The notes beneath the pieces are model-generated. The model saw only the letters and a list, made by a program, of their open reading frames with translations. It was not told the DNA's origin and did no database searches. DNA of 64,000 nt from CAVUMR01 sp963742715 (GTDB lineage: Bacteria > Actinomycetota > Actinomycetes > Mycobacteriales > Micromonosporaceae): NCBI GenBank assembly GCA_963742715.1, contig CAVUMR010000003.1, positions 620,001-684,000 of the forward strand, given 5' to 3'. The translations under genes and the position numbers were made by a program. Of this stretch, positions 17,338 through 25,767 are shown one piece after another; positions within the stretch are counted from its first letter, which is position 1, and the number at the start of each line of letters is the position of its first letter.

Positions 17338-19253
17338 CTCCGTTGTCCGGCCGGCCTCGGCGCGGCCCGGTGGCGCCGGTCCGGACCGACACCTCGGCGC
17401 TGCGGCCGCTCGGGCTCACCGACGTGACGCTCGGCCCCGGATTCTGGGGCGACCGGCAGCAACGCAACCGCACCGCGACCATGCCGCACGTTGCCGCCTC
17501 CCTCGAAACCGCCGGCAACTTCGCCAACCTGCGCGCTGTCGTCGCTGGTGGCGGCCCACATCAGGGCATGTTGTTCGCCGATTCCGATGTGTACAAATGG
17601 CTGGAGGCGCTCGGGTGGAGTGGCGCCGACCCGGCGGCGGTGGCCGCGACCACCGAGCTGCTGGCGGCGGCGCAGGACGACGACGGCTATCTCGACACGT
17701 ACTTCCAGCTCGGCATGGGTGCCGGGCGCTGGACCGATCTACCGTTCGGGCACGAGCTGTACTGCCTCGGGCACCTGATCCAGGCCGCCGTCGCCGACGT
17801 CCGGGGCACCGGCGCCACCGCACTGCTCGACGTCGCCCGCCGGTTCGCCGACCTGGCGTGGTCGACCTTCGGACCTGATGGTGTACCGGGTGTCCCCGGG
17901 CATCCCGAGGTCGAGACCGCGCTGGTCGAGCTCTATCGGGAGACGCGGGATGAGCGCTATCTGACTCTGGCCGGCCTGTTCCTCGACCGGCGCGGCCACG
18001 GGCTGCTCGGGCCGGGACGATTCGGCTCGGCGTACTACCAGGACGACGTTCCGGTTCGCTCCGCCCGGATCATGCGCGGTCACGCGGTGCGGGCGTTGTA
18101 CCTGGCCACCGGCATGCTCGACGTATACGTCGAGACAGGTGACCGGTCGCTGTTGGACGCGGTGGTCGCGCAATGGGACACCGCGGTCGCGACCCAGACG
18201 TATCTCACCGGCGCGCATGGCTCGCGGCATACCGACGAGTCGTTCGGCGAGCCGTACGAGCTGCCCCCGGACCGCGCGTACGCCGAGACCTGCGCCGGAA
18301 TCGCGAGCGTGATGCTCTGCTGGCGGCTGTTGCTGATCACCGGGGAGGGTCGGTACGCCGACGACCTGGAGCGCGCGCTGTACAACGTGGTCGCCGCGTC
18401 CACCTCGGACGATGGCAAGCACTTCTACTACGTCAACCCGCTGCAGGTACGCGGGGCGGGCCCCGATGGCGATCCTCACGAGTCGCCGGAAGGCGGCTCG
18501 GGAGGACCAGCCGTGCGCACGGGCATAGGTCGCCAGCCGTGGTTCGACTGCGCGTGCTGTCCACCGAACCTGTTGCGGCTGCTCGCCTCACTGCACTGCT
18601 ACGTCGCCACGGTGTCCGGCGACGGCGCGCAGGTGCACCTGTACTGCGCCGGCTCGTTCGACACGACGCTGCCGGACGGTCGCGCGGTCGGCTTCGATGT
18701 GGCCACCGACTACCCGTCATCGGGCCGGGTGACCGTGACGATCACCCGTACCGACGGCTCCCCGTGGTCGCTCTCGCTGCGGATTCCCGGGTGGTCCCGG
18801 CACACCTCGGTGTCCGCACCGGACGCGACCCGGGCCGACGCCCGCGGGTACGCCGTACTCACCCGACCGTGGCGCGTCGGTGACGTGGTGACCCTCGACC
18901 TCGACCTGTCGCCGCAGGTGGTACGGCCACACCCGCGGATCGACGCGGTACGGGGCTGCGTCGCGTTCACGCGCGGACCCCTCGTGTACTGCCTGGAACA
19001 GGTCGACCAGTCCGCCGACCTGCTCGACGTGGCGGTGTCGTCCGACGTTCTGCCGCGCGTGGGCGACCGGGACGGCAGGGCGGCGCTGGAGTTGGACGGT
19101 GTGGCGCGGACTCCCACCGACGACCAGCCGTACTCCTCGAGTCCACACCCGGTCGCCGAGCGACCCGTGACCCTGGTCGCGATCCCGTACCACGCGTGGG
19201 CCAACCGCGAACCCGGCGCCATGCGCGTCTGGGTACCGACCCGGCCCTCCTGA
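17334..19253 (+). CDS. GH127-family beta-L-arabinofuranosidase
   Basis: A 639-aa protein with the (alpha/alpha)6 features of GH127 (formerly DUF1680): GPGFWGDRQQRNR, MLFADSDVYKWLEALGW, DLPFGHELYCLGHLIQA and the catalytic FDCACCPPNLLRLL. Cys408 and Cys409 match the paired Cys of the family, the first being the nucleophile and both zinc ligands in the characterised Bifidobacterium enzyme. No signal peptide is present, so it cleaves beta-linked arabinofuranose after import. The GTG start overlaps the dehydrogenase stop. It is the last gene of the ara operon. Related families (GH146) share the fold, so the linkage is not certain. Confidence 0.9.
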   Translation: MTPLSGRPRRGPVAPVRTDTSALRPLGLTDVTLGPGFWGDRQQRNRTATMPHVAASLETAGNFANLRAVVAGGGPHQGMLFADSDVYKWLEALGWSGADPAAVAATTELLAAAQDDDGYLDTYFQLGMGAGRWTDLPFGHELYCLGHLIQAAVADVRGTGATALLDVARRFADLAWSTFGPDGVPGVPGHPEVETALVELYRETRDERYLTLAGLFLDRRGHGLLGPGRFGSAYYQDDVPVRSARIMRGHAVRALYLATGMLDVYVETGDRSLLDAVVAQWDTAVATQTYLTGAHGSRHTDESFGEPYELPPDRAYAETCAGIASVMLCWRLLLITGEGRYADDLERALYNVVAASTSDDGKHFYYVNPLQVRGAGPDGDPHESPEGGSGGPAVRTGIGRQPWFDCACCPPNLLRLLASLHCYVATVSGDGAQVHLYCAGSFDTTLPDGRAVGFDVATDYPSSGRVTVTITRTDGSPWSLSLRIPGWSRHTSVSAPDATRADARGYAVLTRPWRVGDVVTLDLDLSPQVVRPHPRIDAVRGCVAFTRGPLVYCLEQVDQSADLLDVAVSSDVLPRVGDRDGRAALELDGVARTPTDDQPYSSSPHPVAERPVTLVAIPYHAWANREPGAMRVWVPTRPS

Positions 19254-19799
19254 TCACCGGCCCGAGAAGCCCACGTGACCGCCTCTGGCTCGCCGCTGGC
19301 CAGCAGCGCGGCTACTTCACCGCCGCCGAGGCGCTTCAGGCTGGTTACTCCTACCAGGCCCAGCGATTCCACAAGCAACGCGGCAACTGGATACAGATCG
19401 ACCGTGGCGTTTACCGCTTCCGTGAGTTCCTCGATCTTCCCGGTCAGGACACGGACCCCCTCGTCCGCTGGTACCTGTGGAGCAAGGGTCAGGGCGTCGT
19501 CTCCCATGCCAGCGCTCTCGCGGTCCACGATCTCGGGATCGCCAACGCCGCAAAGATCCAGCTGACCGTGCCGCGCGGCTTCCGCAAGAAGGACAGTCAG
19601 CTTTCAGGTCACCACGCCACTGAGAGCTGTCGTGGAGACAGCCGCGGCCCGCGCAGACCAGGACATCGTCGACTCTGCCATCGCGGATCTCCTCGACCGA
19701 GGCGTGGTCACCCGACGACGGCTGATGAACGCGGCGCAGCAGCTGGGTTCCCGCGCCGAGCTGGCCGTGCAGCGAGCACTCCAGGCGATCGCATCGTGA
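19196..19799 (+). pseudogene. Broken AbiEi-type (type IV antitoxin-like) regulator
   Basis: The first half, from about 19260 to 19600, reads in one frame as RDRLWLAAGQQRGYFTAAEALQAGY... to TVPRGFRKKDSQ, the winged-helix start of AbiEi-like proteins. At about 19601 the conserved sequence jumps to another frame and continues FQVTTPLRAVVETAAARAD...ALQAIAS to a stop at 19797-19799. Roughly 30-50 residues expected between the halves are missing, so this looks like a deletion with frameshift and not a sequencing slip. The true start is unclear; the frame opens at a GTG at 19196 inside the GH127 gene. No toxin partner is nearby. Confidence 0.75.
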
Positions 19800-19901
19800 A
19801 ACGGTAGACGCGCGGACCTCGGCAGACTTCGCCGCCTAGAACGTGAGCCCAGGTCGGGCCGTGGGTTCACCTGGTGACTGGCTTGTCCGCAGAGCCGCCG
19901 A

Positions 19902-20651
19902 TCAGCCCCTGGGGTCGCGCCAGTTGGTACCGGGCTTCCGCCGTGGCAGCGACGTCGACTGGCCTGGCCCGGTCGTCGGCGGCGTCACCGCCGGTCGGCT
20001 GCTCGTCCGCGCGGCCTCACCGTTGACCGATGGCGCCGGCGGCCCGCTGACCGGTTGCCGGGGGCGCGGTGCCGGCCGCGGTGACGGTCGCGGCGAAGGA
20101 CGCGGTGACGGGCGCTTCGGCGCCTCGGTACCGGTCGGTTCGGCCGGTCGCGACTCGGGCGGCTCGGGCCGGCGCGGTCGGGGCGATGGCCGCCTCCGCG
20201 TCGGCTCGGGCGTACCGCTCGCCGCGTCCACGGGCCGGTCCGGGTCGGTACCGACCGGCGTGCGGCGGTATCCGAACCCCCGGTAGATCACCGAGGCCTC
20301 CGCGCCGCTCGACTTGAGCTCGACCAGTCTGTTCAGATCGGCCAGCGCCCGGTCGTGACGCTCCATCATCTGGTACGTCAGGGCCCGGTTCGCGAGCCCC
20401 CACTCGAACTCGGGCTCCAACTCGATCGCGCGGTCGAAGTCTGCCAGCGCGTCCTCGTACCGCTCCATCGTCCGGAAGATCACGCCGCGCTGGCTCAGCG
20501 CCCACACGTCCTCGGGCCGCTGCTTGAGCGCCCGGGTAACGAAGGTCAACGAGTCACCGAGGCTCCGGCGCGATCCGTCAGTGCCCGCGGCCACCGGCCG
20601 CGGTCTTCGGGTGAGGTGATGATCATGCCAGCCTTGCGAAAGGGATGACAT
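19902..20651 (-). CDS. TPR protein with a long Pro/Arg/Ser-rich tail
   Basis: A 249-aa protein. Residues about 30-130 hold TPR units (ALKQRPEDVWALSQRGVIF, YEDALADFDRAIELEPEFEW, HDRALADLNRLVELK); the rest is a disordered tail with RPSPRPSPRPSPRPAPRP repeats. The ATG at 20651 follows AAGGA at good spacing. TPR units bind partner proteins; neither a signal peptide nor an enzyme motif is present. It is convergent with the broken AbiEi gene. The role is unknown. Confidence 0.7.
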   Translation of the reverse strand: MSSLSQGWHDHHLTRRPRPVAAGTDGSRRSLGDSLTFVTRALKQRPEDVWALSQRGVIFRTMERYEDALADFDRAIELEPEFEWGLANRALTYQMMERHDRALADLNRLVELKSSGAEASVIYRGFGYRRTPVGTDPDRPVDAASGTPEPTRRRPSPRPRRPEPPESRPAEPTGTEAPKRPSPRPSPRPSPRPAPRPRQPVSGPPAPSVNGEAARTSSRPAVTPPTTGPGQSTSLPRRKPGTNWRDPRG

Positions 20652-21133
20652 CGTCGTAATTCCTTCACGTGGTCGTAACTGCCCCCGCAGATCACGAGAC
20701 GCAGAGAAGGTTTCAGAGCCGGCTCGGTCCCAGAAATCAGTCTTTATCTCTCGCTTCGCGCGTCACCATACCTATTGGCGAAGGGGCGAGAAATAGTCTT
20801 CATTCGATGCGTGGATGATCTGGTCCGATCCCGAAGAACCGTGCTTAACGGTGTGCGGTCGTCTGGAGGCTCCGCGTCGATCACATGCCTGACCAGCAGG
20901 GCATGTACCGGACAAACGTGCGAGGATTTCGTGGATATCCTTGTCGCCAATGCGACAGTCCACCATGATCGATTGTTCCGGCACCTCGCTCACAGATGTC
21001 CGATGAGTTGATTCGGAAACGCCGATCCGCCGATAGCGGAATCGTACGATCGGATGAAGATCATTACGCGGTTACACCCGCAGGACACGCGTCCGCGAGC
21101 GCGGCAGGGCACAACCGGACAAGGGAAAGGTCA
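20652..21133. other. Intergenic stretch, no supported gene
   Basis: About 480 bp of noticeably lower GC between divergent genes. A 73-residue minus-strand frame (20772-20993, GTG start) exists but shows no ribosome site or recognisable product. It may be the remnant of acquired DNA. Confidence 0.4.
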
Positions 21134-21814
21134 GTGACGGAGCTGCCTGCGGAACCGGCCGTCGTCTTCGACAACGACGGCGTGATCGTCGACTCCGAAC
21201 CGCTCTGGGTACGCGCCCGCCAGGAGCTCGTACGGGACGCGGGTGGGCACTGGGTGCCCGAGGCCGACACCGCGATGATGGGCATCAGCTCGGACGAGTG
21301 GTCGGCGTACATGCGCGACAACCTCGGCATCGCGCTGTCCGCCGGGCGGATCCGCGCCGAGGTCATCCGCCGGATGGTCGCCCTGTCCACCGAATCCGTG
21401 CCGTTCATCGACGGCGCGCGGCAGGCGATCGAGGCCATCGGCGCGCGGTGGCGGGTGGGGGTCGCCTCCGGCTCGGATCGCGTGCTGCTCGACACCGTGC
21501 TCGCGACCGACGGGCTCGGCCGGCACTTCGCGGCGACCGTGGCCGGCGACGAGGTACCGGAGGGCAAACCGTCTCCGCTGATCTACGCCGAGACGTGCCG
21601 GCGCCTCGGTGCCCGTCCGGCCGCCTGCGTCGCGATCGAGGATTCCGGCAGCGGTATCGAGTCGGCACTCGCGGCGGGGATGCGGGTGATCGCGATCCCG
21701 CGAGCCGGATTCGAACCGGCCGCCGCGACCCTCCGCGCCGCCACCGTGGTGCTCGACAGCATCGCCGAGCTGAAGCCCGACCTCGTCGCGCGAGTACTGC
21801 CCACCCCCGCGTGA
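21134..21814 (+). CDS. HAD-superfamily phosphatase (beta-phosphoglucomutase-like, subfamily IA)
   Basis: A 226-aa haloacid dehalogenase-type enzyme. Motif I is FDNDGVIVDSEPLW (nucleophile Asp and the second Asp), motif II is VASGSD, motif III has GKPSPLIYAETCRRLG and motif IV IEDSGSGIESALAAGM. It should remove or move phosphate on a sugar phosphate or nucleotide. The GTG at 21134 is picked because AAGGGAAAGG lies directly upstream and it starts just before the core domain; the frame is open to 20996 but lacks support there. It stands alone. Confidence 0.85.
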   Translation: MTELPAEPAVVFDNDGVIVDSEPLWVRARQELVRDAGGHWVPEADTAMMGISSDEWSAYMRDNLGIALSAGRIRAEVIRRMVALSTESVPFIDGARQAIEAIGARWRVGVASGSDRVLLDTVLATDGLGRHFAATVAGDEVPEGKPSPLIYAETCRRLGARPAACVAIEDSGSGIESALAAGMRVIAIPRAGFEPAAATLRAATVVLDSIAELKPDLVARVLPTPA

Positions 21815-21870
21815 ACACCGCCCCAAGATCCGTACCTGTGCGCGCTGAGCCACAAGTGGCTCCGATTTGT

Positions 21871-22019
21871 GTGGCTGGCTGCCCTCGACCCCCCGTTTTC
21901 GGTACCAAGATCCGTACTTGAGGGCAGCCAGCCACCCGAAATCGCGCAAAACGTGTGGCCCGTTGCCCCGTACCTGGGATCTTGTGCACGAAAAGTAGGG
22001 GTCGTGGGCAGCCAGCCAC
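21871..22019. repeat. Intergenic inverted/direct repeat cluster (GGCAGCCAGCCAC)
   Basis: GTGGCTGGCTGCCCTC (21871-21886) is the exact reverse complement of 21920-21935, with 33 bases between, forming a 16-bp stem. A third copy of the right arm core, GGGCAGCCAGCCAC, follows at 22006-22019. Fragments of a second motif, AAGATCCGTAC, also recur. It lies between the HAD gene and the convergent trmO gene and may act as a terminator or be a dispersed REP-like element. Confidence 0.75.
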
Positions 22020-22096
22020 GCATTTCCGGGCTGTTTGTGGCTAGGTGCGCAAAGGTGCGGATCTTGGGGAGAGGTGGAGGGCGGGCCGAATCGGCT

Positions 22097-22513
22097 TCAG
22101 CGCTCGTTCTGGCGGCCGATCACCGGCTTGACGTCCAGGATCGGCGTCTGGTCGAGCGCTTCGAGGTGTCGTACCAGCATTCGCAGCCCGTCGACGGCAA
22201 CGATTGTCACCCGGTGCAGCCCGATCGGATTCGGCCGATCCGGCGAGCGCGTGTTGAACACACCCTGCTCGGGCCGGGTCAGGTCGCCGCGCGGGTGTAC
22301 CCGGAGCACGTCCCGGCGGGCGCGATCGAGCCAGGTGAACACGAGGATGTCGGCGCCGACCGCGAGGTCGCGAAGGCCGTCGAGTACACCATCATCGAAG
22401 ACCAGCCACGCGTCCGGCGCTCCCTCATCGCCCTGCTTGGGGGCCATGGCGCGGTCGGTCAACGGTGACTCGACCCGACCGATCGGACGCAGGACGTACG
22501 AGCTGTCGACCAC
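22097..22513 (-). CDS. TrmO-like tRNA m6t6A37 methyltransferase (UPF0066)
   Basis: A 138-aa single-domain protein of the TrmO/VirR (UPF0066) family, which adds a methyl group from SAM to t6A37 in certain tRNAs. The signature is complete: YVLRPIGRVESPL at the N-terminus and GVFNTRSPDRPNPIGLHRV at about 84-102. It has only the N-terminal beta-barrel domain; the E. coli protein has an extra C-terminal domain. The GTG at 22513 has GGAGG six bases upstream. A small membrane-protein frame precedes it by 12 bp. Confidence 0.85.
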   Translation of the reverse strand: MVDSSYVLRPIGRVESPLTDRAMAPKQGDEGAPDAWLVFDDGVLDGLRDLAVGADILVFTWLDRARRDVLRVHPRGDLTRPEQGVFNTRSPDRPNPIGLHRVTIVAVDGLRMLVRHLEALDQTPILDVKPVIGRQNER

Positions 22514-22525
22514 CCGCCACCTCCA

Positions 22526-22717
22526 CTACTGCGGCGCGGTGGCCGCGGCGTGCCTCCATTCGGCTCCGGCCAGGAGGCTGAACAGCACCGCCGCGGCGGC
22601 CAGTACGCCGACGATGGCCCATTCCAGCACGCCACTGCCGCCATCGGGATCGACCCGGAAGACGAGTTCGATCCACTCCCAGGTGACCAGGGTCAGCACG
22701 GCGAGAACGGCTGTCAC
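22526..22717 (-). CDS. Small two-TM hypothetical protein, possibly 5' truncated
   Basis: About 63 residues with two hydrophobic segments and between them WEWIELVFRVDPDGGSGVLEW. The frame is open further upstream (to 22939) and includes GHWIEATLAG, which looks like part of the same protein, but further residues are the antisense of the broken BNR gene. A GTG at 22717 is the first usable start; it lacks a clear ribosome site. The gene was perhaps cut by the event that left the BNR fragment. Stop to trmO start is 12 bp. Confidence 0.4.
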   Translation of the reverse strand: MTAVLAVLTLVTWEWIELVFRVDPDGGSGVLEWAIVGVLAAAAVLFSLLAGAEWRHAAATAPQ

Positions 22718-22747
22718 ACCGGCCAGCGTCGCCTCGATCCAGTGGCC

Positions 22748-23223
22748 CGGGCCGACCCGAACCGGTTGTACGCGGGCACCGAGAACGGCGGCGTGTTCCG
22801 CAGTCTCGACGCTGGTCAGACGTGGAGCGGCAACCTCGCCAGCACGGTACTGCCCGCCCAGCTCGTCACCCGGCTGGAGAGCCGGCCGGACAACTCGGAC
22901 GCGGTGTACGCGACGGTCGCGAACTTCGGGGCTCACCACCTGTACCGGTCGTCCGACGGCGGCTTGAGCTGGACCGATGTGGACCGGGGCGCGCTACCCG
23001 ACGCACCGCTGCACGCGGTGGCGGTACCGGCGGCGCACCCGAACCGGGTGTACGTCTGCGCGATGCCGGCGTGTTCGTCTCCGAGGACGAGGGCGGCAGT
23101 TGGCACAACCTGACCGGGAACCTGCCGACCGTGTCGGTGGTCGATGTCGTCTACCACGAGGTGGACCACACCGTGACCGTGGCGACCTACGGCCGCAGCG
23201 CGTGGCGGCTGGCGACCGACTGA
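22748..23223 (+). pseudogene. 3' remnant of a BNR/beta-propeller (sialidase-like repeat) protein
   Basis: Reads LYAGTENGGVFRSLDAGQTW and LYRSSDGGLSWTDVDRG, two BNR-type Asp-box repeats, then shifts frame at about 23061 and continues DAGVFVSEDEGGSWHNLTG to a third Asp box and a stop at 23221-23223. One missing base would restore the frame. No start codon or upstream part exists: the sequence begins abruptly near 22748. It is a fragment of a larger propeller protein. Confidence 0.75.
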
Positions 23224-23225
23224 GA

Positions 23226-23293
23226 GTTCCTCCGCGGTAGAAGCCACATCCACCGCGGTAGACGCCGCATCCACCGCGGCGGAAGCCGCACAG
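23226..23293. repeat. Three degenerate 21-bp tandem repeats
   Basis: Units based on TCCACCGCGGTAGAAGCCGCA repeat three times directly after the broken BNR gene and before the stop of the next convergent gene. No function is evident. Confidence 0.7.
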
Positions 23294-23301
23294 CCCACGC
23301 C

Positions 23302-23814
23302 CTACTCCCGGGCGCGGAACCACCGCTCCCGGGCATCGAGCGATCCCTCCTGCTCGCCCAGTCGCGCGCTCTGCGGCGGCGTACCCCAGTCGGGGGTTTG
23401 CGGGTCCGGGGTTTGGCGGTCGACCCGGTAGAGCCGGTATCGCCCGCCCGAACCGGCCGAGCCCGAACCGGCCGAGCCGATCGTGACCGAGCCGGCGTCA
23501 GCCACCAGCCCGGTGGGGTCCGCGTCCTCGGGCAGCGCGACCCGTACCGGCCGGCCCGGGTCGTCCAGCTCCGCCAGCGCGGAGGCGGCCGCGGTGCCGG
23601 TCGGCGGGTCGACGAACAACCCCTCCGGCTGCGGGTCGGCGAGGCGGATGTCGCCGGAGGTGGTCAGCGCCCGCGCCGGTACGAGCAGAGCCAGCTCGCC
23701 GGCGTCCGATTCGAGGTACCTGCCCGGGATGCCGCCCGCGGCGAGCGCCTCGGCCACCGCGTGCAGCGCCCCCTCGGTCACCGGAGCGTCGATCTCGTGC
23801 CAGTGTCCGCCCAT
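23302..23814 (-). CDS. Hypothetical acidic protein at the edge of the graspetide-like cluster
   Basis: A 170-aa soluble protein starting MGGHWHEIDAPVTEGALHA with GAGGT six bases before the ATG. It has two compact alpha/beta stretches (about 1-105) and a linker of GSAGSGSAGSGG repeats leading to a basic C-terminus. It follows the methyltransferase gene by 64 bp in the same direction, so it may be cotranscribed with the RiPP genes. I do not recognise the family. Confidence 0.6.
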   Translation of the reverse strand: MGGHWHEIDAPVTEGALHAVAEALAAGGIPGRYLESDAGELALLVPARALTTSGDIRLADPQPEGLFVDPPTGTAAASALAELDDPGRPVRVALPEDADPTGLVADAGSVTIGSAGSGSAGSGGRYRLYRVDRQTPDPQTPDWGTPPQSARLGEQEGSLDARERWFRARE

Positions 23815-23878
23815 CGGTACCTCGGATCTCCAGGCGGTTCTGCCAGGTCACGCCCAGCCTAGGCGGCTGGCACCGGCG

Positions 23879-24556
23879 TCATCGAGAAGTCGCCTCGACC
23901 ACCATCGTCTCGAACTGGTTGATCTCCTCCGAGCCGATGAAGTGGCCGTGCCCCTCCACGCCGCGCAACCGCGGGTCGGCGCTCTGCCCGGGCGTACCGA
24001 AGACGAGGTCGACGAACCCGGTACGGGTCAGCAGGTCGCGCAGGGTCGCCTGGTCGTACAGGAACTGGTGGCCCCAACTGTGGAAGGCGTTGTTGATGAC
24101 GAAGACCGGGTTGTACCGGTCGGCCTCCGGCACGAACCGGTCGGTGATGAACGAGATGTAGCGCGCGTTCGCCGGCTCCTGCGGCGCGGAGTACATCCGC
24201 AGCAGCACGCCGAGGTCAGGCGTGGCGATCCGGATCCTGCCCCCCGGCTTCAGCACCCGGCGGCACTCCCGCAGCATGTACCCGCCTTCGGAGTAGGTGA
24301 TGTGCTCGAGGTGATGCTCGGAGAACACCACGTCCACCGATCTGTCCTCGAACGGGAACTGCTTCGTCGAGTCGAGAAACTGGATGTCCGCGCTGGTCGG
24401 CTCCAGGTCTGTGTTGAGCCAGCCGTCGAGCACGTTCGTACCGGCGCCGAGGTGCAGCCGGTGTACCGCGTCGGGAAAGCGCAACGGGGTGTTGCGCCGC
24501 ATCGGGCGCCGCGGCGCCGGCCGCACCTGTAGGCCGGGCGCCGCCCCCGGCATCAT
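23879..24556 (-). CDS. SAM-dependent methyltransferase (class I)
   Basis: A 225-aa Rossmann methyltransferase: RLHLGAGTNVLDGWLNTDLEP is motif I with the following acidic strand, FPFEDRSVDVVFSEHHLEH is the motif II region, and LKPGGRIRIATPD the next. ATG 24556 is followed at once by the stop of the thioredoxin-like gene (four-base overlap) and preceded by AAGGTG; an in-frame extension upstream is antisense-like. It is the fourth gene after the peptide precursors, so it may methylate the peptide, for example at an Asp side chain or a terminus as seen in some graspetide clusters; the target is inference. Confidence 0.8.
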   Translation of the reverse strand: MMPGAAPGLQVRPAPRRPMRRNTPLRFPDAVHRLHLGAGTNVLDGWLNTDLEPTSADIQFLDSTKQFPFEDRSVDVVFSEHHLEHITYSEGGYMLRECRRVLKPGGRIRIATPDLGVLLRMYSAPQEPANARYISFITDRFVPEADRYNPVFVINNAFHSWGHQFLYDQATLRDLLTRTGFVDLVFGTPGQSADPRLRGVEGHGHFIGSEEINQFETMVVEATSR

Positions 24557-25170
24557 GCCGGCACCTTGCGGCTGTTGGCGGCCACGCCGCCGCGCTCCCA
24601 CTTCGCCCGCAGCGCCGGCCACTCCCCGTCACCGAGGCCGGCCGACGACACGACCAGGCCGCTCGAGTTGACGTGGCAGTAGAGCGGCGTGACCACGCCC
24701 GGGTTGTACTTGGGCAGGAAGTCGGAATCCTGGGCCGGCGCCACCAGCACCCGCAGGTCGACCGAGACTCCGTGCCGCTCCCGGGCCCGCTCCAGCCACG
24801 CCGCCGTGGCCTCGGCCGGCTCGTCGCTGACCAGCACGACCTCCTCGTCGCCGAGGTGCCGGGCGATCCGGCCGAGCCGGACCAGCCCGCGCAGCTCACG
24901 CTGGCAGGACGGGCAGTGCGGCGAGACACAGACGAACACGACGCTGCGACCAGCGAAATCAGCCAGCTGTACGGGATCGCCCTGCAGGGTGCGGGCGTGG
25001 AAGTGCGGAGCCTGGGTGCCGGACGACAGTGGCTTGGCGAACCGGCGGATCCGGAAGTTCTCCCGCACCTCCTCGGCCGCGTGCAGGTACCGGATCACCC
25101 GCAGCGTCAGCACGAGGTTGAGCAGCAGACCGACCAGCCCGACCAGTACGGCTACAGACAGGAAGTTCAT
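24553..25170 (-). CDS. Membrane-anchored thioredoxin-like protein (TlpA/MauD type)
   Basis: A 205-aa protein with one N-terminal membrane helix (about 4-25), then a thioredoxin fold with the redox motif HCPSCQ (Cys86, Cys89) after the strand SVVFVCVS. MauD/TlpA proteins exchange disulfides outside the cytoplasm. Four-base overlaps join it to the MauE-like gene before it and the methyltransferase after it. In an operon with six-Cys peptides, a disulfide role in folding the exported product is a natural inference. Confidence 0.85.
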   Translation of the reverse strand: MNFLSVAVLVGLVGLLLNLVLTLRVIRYLHAAEEVRENFRIRRFAKPLSSGTQAPHFHARTLQGDPVQLADFAGRSVVFVCVSPHCPSCQRELRGLVRLGRIARHLGDEEVVLVSDEPAEATAAWLERARERHGVSVDLRVLVAPAQDSDFLPKYNPGVVTPLYCHVNSSGLVVSSAGLGDGEWPALRAKWERGGVAANSRKVPA

Positions 25171-25712
25171 CGGATCTCCACCGGGAAGGGACGGATCAGG
25201 GTCTGGACGACGTCGTTGAGGTTCACCAGCAGCGCGACCACCACGGCCGCGATCGGCGCGGTGAGCGCGATGTCCTGCGCCGGTACGCCCGTGCCCCCGG
25301 CCGCCGTCATCGCCCAGAGGCCGACCACGGCGAACAGCGCGAACGTGCCGTTGCGGACCAGGTCCACGGCGGACACCTTGGTCGTCGGCGAGCCGAAGCA
25401 GTTGCAGCTGACCTCCAACCGGCGCCGCAGCACCAGCCCGATCGCCAGGCTGAACGCGGCGAGCATGCCGACCGCGAGGACGAAGCCCGTCGCGAGCGCC
25501 CAGCCGGTGGTCAGCATCGACGCGGCGACGGTCGCCTCGACCGCCAGTACGGCGACCGCGGTCGGTGCGACCAGGCGCCGCGGTACCACCTGGAAGTCCT
25601 CCACGGCGTTGCGGAACGACTGCACGTCCCGCAGCTTGGCGACGAACGACAGGACGAACGTGATGCCCACCAGCAGGCGGGCCAGAACCAGTACGTGCGC
25701 GATCGCTGTCAT
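25167..25712 (-). CDS. MauE/DoxX-like membrane protein
   Basis: A 181-aa protein with four to five membrane helices. It has FVAKLRDVQSFRNAVEDFQVVP after helix 1 and SCNCFGSPTT between helices, a Cys pair found in MauE-type proteins, where it is thought to help electron or disulfide transfer to MauD. The pairing with the next gene (thioredoxin-like) repeats the mauE-mauD pair of methylamine dehydrogenase clusters. It lies 55 bp after the ATP-grasp gene. Confidence 0.85.
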   Translation of the reverse strand: MTAIAHVLVLARLLVGITFVLSFVAKLRDVQSFRNAVEDFQVVPRRLVAPTAVAVLAVEATVAASMLTTGWALATGFVLAVGMLAAFSLAIGLVLRRRLEVSCNCFGSPTTKVSAVDLVRNGTFALFAVVGLWAMTAAGGTGVPAQDIALTAPIAAVVVALLVNLNDVVQTLIRPFPVEIR

Positions 25713-25767
25713 GTGGCCTCCTGGGATTCGTCGTGGCCGGCGCTCTCGGCGCGCCTCGTGGCGCCGC

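Noticed and set aside
20772..20993. 73-residue minus-strand frame in the AT-richer gap
   Set aside because: It opens with GTG without a ribosome site and gives no recognisable protein. It could be a remnant but is not supportable.
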